Assembly: GCA_002726845.1 (NCBI GenBank)
Contig: PBSP01000086.1
Location: 1 to 10,591 of the forward strand
DNA: 10,591 bases
From: Methanobacteriota archaeon
Lineage (GTDB): Archaea > Thermoplasmatota > Poseidoniia > Poseidoniales > Poseidoniaceae
Direction: 5' to 3'
Made by a program: the position numbers and the translations under genes. Shown here one piece after another: positions 6,489 to 10,591 of this stretch (its first letter is position 1; the number at the start of each line of letters is the position of its first letter). A model generated the notes under the pieces. It saw only the letters and a program-made list of their open reading frames with translations, was not told where the DNA came from and did no database searches.

Positions 6489-8984
6489 TCAGTCCATTTT
6501 TCTAATTGCTTTTCCTTGCTCATCGAAGCCAGGTGTATTCGGTTCACCATAGTAGTCCTTTCCATCATACTGGCGAACTTTAGCAGGAGCAAAGAACGTA
6601 AAGCATGCAACAATCAATATCAAAGCAACAACGCTGCCAACATAAATTGCCGTCTTTGAGATTCCTGAATCCGTGCCCCCTTTATCGCTCAATACAGGTT
6701 CAACAAGCGATAGTGTGGTTTCTTTTTCGTTGTTCGATTCGTTTCTCTCGTCAATTATTTGACCTCCATCCACAATGGCTTTTACCGTCATTAAATCACC
6801 AGCATACAAGGCTTGGAATGCACACTCAACGAAATCAATTTCACCTGGTGCAAGCGTCGGTATGGTCCCAACATCAACCGTTTGATTGTTGACAGTGCAG
6901 CGCACTGTCGCCATCTCAGCGGTTGCAAAACCAGAGTTGCTCACATAAACTCGAGCTTTGAGATATTGACCAGTTTCTGCGGATTCTTTTGGTTCAAAAA
7001 CACCATTCGAATCGTCTCCAACCTCAAGTTCTGTGAGTTCGAGATCGGGCAGTGAAACGACCACAAGATCGAGCACGCGCTCGTTGCAAGAGGTGGAATC
7101 ACAAAGACTCAACAGAACCGATGTGTAACCTGGCGTGGGCGCAGTTAGAGTCAACATGTTGCTTTCCAAATCAACTTCAACCCATGAACGGTTCGCGCTC
7201 ATAGTCATAGACGCAGGTAAGGTGTCAACATCCGACCATGAGAATGGAACGGTTGTTTCGAATGCATGTTCAACCTGAATCAAAGCAGGAAATTCATCCA
7301 GTTTTGGAGCATCATCAACCGATTCAACATATACGTAGAACGTCTCGAGATGAGTGTTACCAGCTGCATCCGAAACCGTCATACCAATTTGGGAGGCGCC
7401 GGATTGCTCTGGTTGAAGGGAGATTCGAACCTGTCCTTGATCAAGTGATACATCGACGAGAGTTGGGTTTGAGTTCACAAAGTCAACAGTAAGATCTTCC
7501 GCCAACCCTCTATCGTCAATACAGCGTGTAAGAAGAGGAACAAACAGACCTCCTCCATCCTCAGTTAGGTATTGATTACCAACCAATTGACACGATGGGT
7601 CCTCATCGTATAGAACATCATAACCGCCAGATACAGCGAGGGAGTTGACTTCAAAGGCTGTAGTACTCGCACTGCCATCAGAATCCCACGTGAACCAAGT
7701 CTTGATGGCAATTTCAACATCGGTATTTCCCGTAAGGAAGGTGTGTCCTATTGGGATTTGATGTGAGAATTGTCCGAGTGCAACCGGAAGGTTCGCCACT
7801 GTAACGTCATTAACGGTTATGGTCCACCGAGAAAGCGTTGCATTGATTCCTGAAGCATCACCGTAGATGCGACCTGAAATGGAAAGCGTTGGATCGTTGA
7901 CATCCACGAAAACAGAGACGATGCAAGCGATGTCGGTAGAAATCTTCAATTTTACAAAACTCGCACTCGAAATCGCCTCTCCAGCATACATTGAAAACGA
8001 ACCAAACGAAACGCCATCGTTAGAGGTTGCGTATTGAACACTTACGTTCCCTTCCGTTCCGGATTCATTGACGACATAATGGATGCGGCCGAGGGATTGC
8101 TCAGGCGGTGCCTCGATAGGGGGGCTTGTCCATGTTCCAATGCTCTGACCATCGATGGATTCCAATCCACAAACAGAAAGCGACATTCCGTTGTATTCGC
8201 CAACGCTAAGATTCACATCGATCAAGGGAAGATCGTGTCCTGATGCTGTTGAAACTGCTTGACCAACCTCTCCGCCGTACCACGGCGTTTCCATCGTTAC
8301 TCGAATGCCAATAGCGTCCAATTCAAGTCGTGCATCATCGGTTTGCCCAACGGAAACATAGTCCATGGTAAATTTAGCACTGGACAACATCGACCATGTC
8401 CAGGAATCAACAGATGAAACATCAAATGCATATTGAGAGCCGTTGATGTAATCGAGTGCTGCGGCTGTGTTTGACCATGTACGTAGGATATCGGTACCGT
8501 TTGACCAGTCCATTGACAACCGAACAGAGTCTATGTGGAGCGCATCGGTAATTTTGAAGGCAAGAACAACATCGACTGCGGTAATAACATACTGAGACGA
8601 AGATGAGACATCAAAATTCTGAACGCTCATAACAGGTCCGGTTGACCACATGAAAAGACCGTCAGGTGCACCGATCACGTTATCCGATTCTGATGGACTT
8701 GTCAGACCCCAGAACGACATCGTATCCGTATTTTGCGGACGCTGATGCACCATGGTAATTCTCTGATCTGCGACCATCGATTCCGTGTATGTTGCAGATT
8801 GGGAGGTAAAGGATGTTGTAGCACCTACTGTCCAAACGGATGCATCGGTTAAATCACCTTGAGGAAACAAATCGTACATGTCTGTATCGTGTACAGAGCG
8901 TGCGGATGTCGTTGAAAGCATCGGTAAACCAAGCGAACAAATCAAAAGCACAAACAGGAGGAGTGCATTCCCTTTTCGGCGCAT
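6489..8984 (-). CDS. Secreted single-pass surface protein with Ig/cadherin-like and CARDB-like domains
   Basis: This is an 831-residue predicted cell-surface protein. The ATG at 8982-8984 opens a clear Sec signal peptide (MRRKGNALLLFVLLICSLGL, cleavage probably after STTSA near residue 28). The next roughly 480 residues are Ser/Thr/Asp/Asn-rich beta-strand sequence without a firm family. Around 485-560 and 560-645 lie Ig/cadherin-like segments (NPTLVDVSLDQGQVRISL; VSDAAGNTHLETFYVYV). Residues about 645-757 match a CARDB-type adhesion domain (DLELTELEVG... and the NESNNEKE end). A transmembrane helix (about 776-799, AIYVGSVVALILIVACFTFF) is followed by a charged 31-residue cytoplasmic tail. 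Several N-x-S/T sites suggest N-glycosylation. The frame is open upstream to an ATG at 9080, but that start would bury the signal peptide and abut the tRNA, so I chose 8984. The function is unknown; adhesion or envelope structure is inference. Confidence 0.88.
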   Translation of the reverse strand: MRRKGNALLLFVLLICSLGLPMLSTTSARSVHDTDMYDLFPQGDLTDASVWTVGATTSFTSQSATYTESMVADQRITMVHQRPQNTDTMSFWGLTSPSESDNVIGAPDGLFMWSTGPVMSVQNFDVSSSSQYVITAVDVVLAFKITDALHIDSVRLSMDWSNGTDILRTWSNTAAALDYINGSQYAFDVSSVDSWTWSMLSSAKFTMDYVSVGQTDDARLELDAIGIRVTMETPWYGGEVGQAVSTASGHDLPLIDVNLSVGEYNGMSLSVCGLESIDGQSIGTWTSPPIEAPPEQSLGRIHYVVNESGTEGNVSVQYATSNDGVSFGSFSMYAGEAISSASFVKLKISTDIACIVSVFVDVNDPTLSISGRIYGDASGINATLSRWTITVNDVTVANLPVALGQFSHQIPIGHTFLTGNTDVEIAIKTWFTWDSDGSASTTAFEVNSLAVSGGYDVLYDEDPSCQLVGNQYLTEDGGGLFVPLLTRCIDDRGLAEDLTVDFVNSNPTLVDVSLDQGQVRISLQPEQSGASQIGMTVSDAAGNTHLETFYVYVESVDDAPKLDEFPALIQVEHAFETTVPFSWSDVDTLPASMTMSANRSWVEVDLESNMLTLTAPTPGYTSVLLSLCDSTSCNERVLDLVVVSLPDLELTELEVGDDSNGVFEPKESAETGQYLKARVYVSNSGFATAEMATVRCTVNNQTVDVGTIPTLAPGEIDFVECAFQALYAGDLMTVKAIVDGGQIIDERNESNNEKETTLSLVEPVLSDKGGTDSGISKTAIYVGSVVALILIVACFTFFAPAKVRQYDGKDYYGEPNTPGFDEQGKAIRKMD

Positions 8985-9080
8985 GAAACCAAGGATTCGG
9001 TGATAGCATTTCAAACAACGGGTTTCTTGATACGACGACGATTTGTTGAAATACCACGCCCATGACGGACAACTCCCCAT
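8985..9080. promoter_or_regulatory. Divergent promoter region for the surface-protein gene and tRNA-His
   Basis: These 96 bases must drive both the leftward surface-protein gene and the rightward tRNA. Reading left, TTTGAAAT (9008-9015) ends 23 nt before the ATG, which would suit a TATA-like box for a near-leaderless transcript. Reading right, TTGAAATA (9046-9053) ends 27 nt before the tRNA's first base, the usual TATA spacing. Neither is a strong archaeal consensus box, so the two assignments are tentative. Confidence 0.35.
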
Positions 9081-9156
9081 GGCTGTGGTGGTGTAGGGGT
9101 TAGCACGGCAGATTGTGGTTCTGCCAGCCCGGGTTCAATTCCCGGCCACGGCCCCA
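9081..9156 (+). tRNA. tRNA-His (anticodon GTG)
   Basis: The cloverleaf folds completely. The acceptor is 9082-9088 with 9146-9152 (one G-U pair). U8 is followed by a D arm of GTGT/GCAC. The anticodon stem GCAGA/TCTGC encloses the loop TTGTGGT with anticodon GTG at 9115-9117. The T arm is CCGGG/CCCGG around TTCAATT. The histidine identity is doubly shown, because the extra 5' G(-1) at 9081 faces the discriminator C73 at 9153. The 3' CCA (9154-9156) is encoded. There is no intron. The convergent ribA stop begins 2 nt later, leaving almost no 3' trailer. Confidence 0.97.
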
Positions 9157-9157
9157 C

Positions 9158-9760
9158 TCATTCCAATTCTGAAGAATCAATGGTGTGTCCCATTCGCTCC
9201 ACCTTTGTTTGGAGATACTCGACGTTGTCTTGACCAACTCCCGCCACAAGGGGAACGGTTTTTGCTACAACGATACCGTGCTCTTCAAGTTGTTTCACCT
9301 TATCTGGATTGTTGGTCAGCAAAGCGATGCGGTTAATTCCAAGATCGTTAAGCATTGTAGCAGCGATACGGTAATCCCTTCCATCAGCAGGATGACCCAG
9401 CAAAAGATTTGCATCGAGTGTATCCGCTCCTTTGTCTTGAAGATGATACGCTTGGATCTTTGCATGCAAGCCGATGCCTCGCCCCTCTTGACGGAGATAG
9501 AGCAAACATCCCCAGCCGTTAGCCACTATCGCTTTCATGGCCGCATCGAGTTGAGGACCGCAATCGCATCGAAGCGAAGAAAAAGCATCACCGGTCAAGC
9601 ACTCAGAATGAACTCGAAGCAAAACAGGATCCGGTCCTGCCATCGATCCGAGCATCAATGCGACATGATCGAGACCCGTTTCTTCCTCATGGTAAACATG
9701 AATATCGAATTGGCCCCACAAGGTTGGGAGTTTTGCGATGCTGGGCACTTCATCTTTCAC
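9158..9760 (-). CDS. ribA: GTP cyclohydrolase II
   Basis: This zinc enzyme opens the imidazole ring of GTP, releasing formate and pyrophosphate, to give the first pyrimidine intermediate of riboflavin synthesis in the bacterial-type pathway. At 200 residues it matches stand-alone RibA. Zinc ligands C54, C65 and C67 lie in HSECLTGDAFSSLRCDC. The LRQEGRGIGL motif (89-98), Tyr105, and Arg128 in ADGRDY correspond to the catalytic positions known for the E. coli enzyme, and LLTNNPDK follows near 148-155. The start is GTG at 9758-9760, supported by GAGGTGA 6 nt upstream; no in-frame ATG is available near it. It overlaps the 3' end of tusA by 11 nt, so translation is likely coupled. There is no fused RibB (DHBP synthase) domain. 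Many archaea instead use GTP cyclohydrolase III, so this copy may be of bacterial origin. Confidence 0.95.
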   Translation of the reverse strand: MKDEVPSIAKLPTLWGQFDIHVYHEEETGLDHVALMLGSMAGPDPVLLRVHSECLTGDAFSSLRCDCGPQLDAAMKAIVANGWGCLLYLRQEGRGIGLHAKIQAYHLQDKGADTLDANLLLGHPADGRDYRIAATMLNDLGINRIALLTNNPDKVKQLEEHGIVVAKTVPLVAGVGQDNVEYLQTKVERMGHTIDSSELE

Positions 9761-10001
9761 GACTTTTCACCTCGATGAGAAAGGAATACTCGCCTTCATG
9801 AGAGACTACTGAAAGCAGTTCATGAGGTGTTCGGCCAAGCATTAACGGTATGTCATGAAGCGTTTCAGGATCACTAGCAAGGACTTTGAGAACGGAGCCA
9901 ATTTCCATATTGGACAAGGCTTGCTTTGCCTCAGCGACGGGTACTGGGCAGAGAAAGCCCAGCACATCGAGCAGATGCGTTGCGTCTTTCCCAGCCGCCA
10001 T
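9750..10001 (-). CDS. tusA: TusA/SirA-like sulfur carrier protein
   Basis: This 83-residue protein is of the TusA (SirA/YedF) family, small IF3-like proteins that carry persulfide sulfur on a conserved cysteine to tRNA thiolation or cofactor pathways. The signature is DVLGFLCPVPVAEAKQAL, with the CPxP motif at Cys18-Pro21. It is followed by the typical GSVLKVLASDPETLHDIP strand-helix and a C-terminal strand (YSFLIEVKS). The length is normal for the family. The ATG at 9999-10001 is the first in frame after an upstream stop. There is no clear Shine-Dalgarno. It overlaps ribA by 11 nt and is probably cotranscribed with it; a direct biochemical link to riboflavin is not established, so the pairing may simply be operon packing. 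It is divergent from the archaeosortase gene. Confidence 0.92.
   Translation of the reverse strand: MAAGKDATHLLDVLGFLCPVPVAEAKQALSNMEIGSVLKVLASDPETLHDIPLMLGRTPHELLSVVSHEGEYSFLIEVKSRER
9767..9773 (-). promoter_or_regulatory. Shine-Dalgarno GAGGTGA for ribA
   Basis: Read on the minus strand, GAGGTGA matches the archaeal anti-Shine-Dalgarno core and sits 6 nt upstream of the GTG at 9760. It lies inside the tusA coding sequence, where it encodes part of the EVK segment, and it decides in favour of the GTG start. Confidence 0.75.
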
Positions 10002-10095
10002 GATGTGATGTCAAACCACTGCCTTTTGAAGACATCCACTCTGGAAAGTCAAATTCCTCAACACGTTGAAGAGGAGCAAGCACAAGCACCCGTCA
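10002..10095. promoter_or_regulatory. Divergent intergenic region between tusA and the archaeosortase gene
   Basis: These 94 bases separate two outward-facing genes and must hold at least one promoter for each. I see no strong TATA box. A TTGAAGAG stretch at about 10066-10073 lies 22 nt before the archaeosortase ATG and is the only weak candidate. There is no coding-looking frame here. Confidence 0.25.
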
Positions 10096-10591
10096 ATGGG
10101 TAAGACCGCCACGGCACAAGCAAGCGATGACATGAGTTGGGGCGAAGTCGCTCAACTCGGCCTTCGCTACGGGAAAATTCCCTTGGCCTTGCTCGCAGTA
10201 GAAGCGCTGTATTGGTTCATCACGCAACCATCAGATACGCTTGCACTCGTACAAGTTACAGAAGCATACATTTGGAACGAATTAAACCAATTGATGTTTG
10301 GAGAGGGAGCTTCAACGTTGAGCACTTACAACGGTTGGCTGACACGAATTGACTTTTATCATGAATCGTTTCCAGGTGCTTTCGATTCTGTTAGCCTTTA
10401 CGTTTCGGACGAATGTGCAGGCGTTCATGAAATGATATTCATATCCACCCTTGTGTTGATGACAGACGGTGTGACTCAACGAGAAAAGCTGAAAGCAATA
10501 GGCGTTTTATGTGGTATCGTCTACGTATTGAACATTGTTCGGCTTGTTGCTTTCTATCCAATTGCAGTTGAAGGATGCCTTGCAAATCCCA
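10096..10591 (+). CDS. Archaeosortase/exosortase-family membrane transpeptidase (3' end missing)
   Basis: The frame runs from ATG 10096 through the right edge with no stop, giving 165 visible residues. Exosortases and archaeosortases are multi-pass membrane cysteine enzymes that cut C-terminal sorting signals and attach surface proteins to lipid or other anchors. The catalytic Cys107 sits in DECAGVHEMIF, the family's (E)CAG motif at the membrane face. Arg149 lies in LNIVRLVAFYP, the second conserved position. The third (a His) should lie beyond the window. Hydrophobic segments are at about 28-42, 110-123 and 134-158. The soluble stretch before the Cys (about 45-105) has the periplasm-like, aromatic-rich character expected. 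A Met at 10132 is an alternative start. Which subfamily it belongs to cannot be told from this fragment. Confidence 0.88.
   Translation, partial: MGKTATAQASDDMSWGEVAQLGLRYGKIPLALLAVEALYWFITQPSDTLALVQVTEAYIWNELNQLMFGEGASTLSTYNGWLTRIDFYHESFPGAFDSVSLYVSDECAGVHEMIFISTLVLMTDGVTQREKLKAIGVLCGIVYVLNIVRLVAFYPIAVEGCLANP

Noticed and set aside
6489..6600. PGF tripeptide in the surface-protein tail as a PGF-CTERM signal
   Set aside because: In PGF-CTERM signals the motif comes before the membrane helix; here it lies after it in the cytoplasmic tail.
8985..9080. 32-residue N-terminal extension of the surface protein (ATG at 9080)
   Set aside because: It would bury a textbook signal peptide, touch the tRNA, and leave no space for a promoter.
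9185..9778. 197-codon plus-strand ORF
   Set aside because: It is antisense to ribA, whose catalytic residues are fully conserved.

Overview
This window looks like a compact, mid-GC archaeal chromosome segment, most likely from a planktonic Thermoplasmatota lineage such as Marine Group II (Poseidoniales). That placement is an inference. It rests on an archaeal DUF106 (EMC3/Oxa1-like) - cytidylate kinase - Cbf5/TruB gene string, an archaeosortase-like membrane protease, an intronless tRNA-His, very tight gene packing, and several genes of bacterial style (a GST-like protein and bacterial-type RibA).

Left part (1-3151): the 3' end of a long open gene enters from the left edge. It starts in four 39-bp tandem repeats coding for a Pro/Met/Glu-rich stalk, continues through several DUF11-like beta-sandwich segments, and ends with a canonical EF-hand loop, an acidic linker and a C-terminal zinc ribbon. 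It meets head-on, with no base between the stop codons, a minus-strand gene for an unrecognised 139-residue protein.

Middle (about 3230-5643): a plus-strand operon of DUF106 membrane insertase-like protein (with an added basic tail and zinc ribbon), cytidylate kinase and Cbf5 pseudouridine synthase. The intervals are 3 nt and a 4-nt ATGA overlap. In many archaea rpl34e and rpl14e lie in this string; neither is between these genes here.

Middle-right (5644-8984): a minus-strand transcription unit, read right to left. It holds a secreted, single-pass, 831-residue surface protein (signal peptide, Ig/cadherin-like and CARDB-like segments, C-terminal anchor), then 8 nt later a GST-family protein, then a short interrupted coding-like stretch that runs exactly to the end of cbf5.

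Right part (9081-10591): tRNA-His(GTG) with encoded CCA on the plus strand, packed between the surface-protein promoter region and the convergent ribA. A tusA-ribA pair on the minus strand overlaps by 11 nt, with a GTG start for ribA backed by a good Shine-Dalgarno sequence. A divergent archaeosortase/exosortase-family gene runs off the right edge.

There is no stretch longer than 300 bases without a gene. I see no CRISPR array, transposase, integrase or recognisable defence system. The most interesting points are the composite left-edge protein, the zinc-ribbon-tailed DUF106 protein, the interrupted small ORF behind the GST gene, and the archaeosortase with no obvious substrate in the window.
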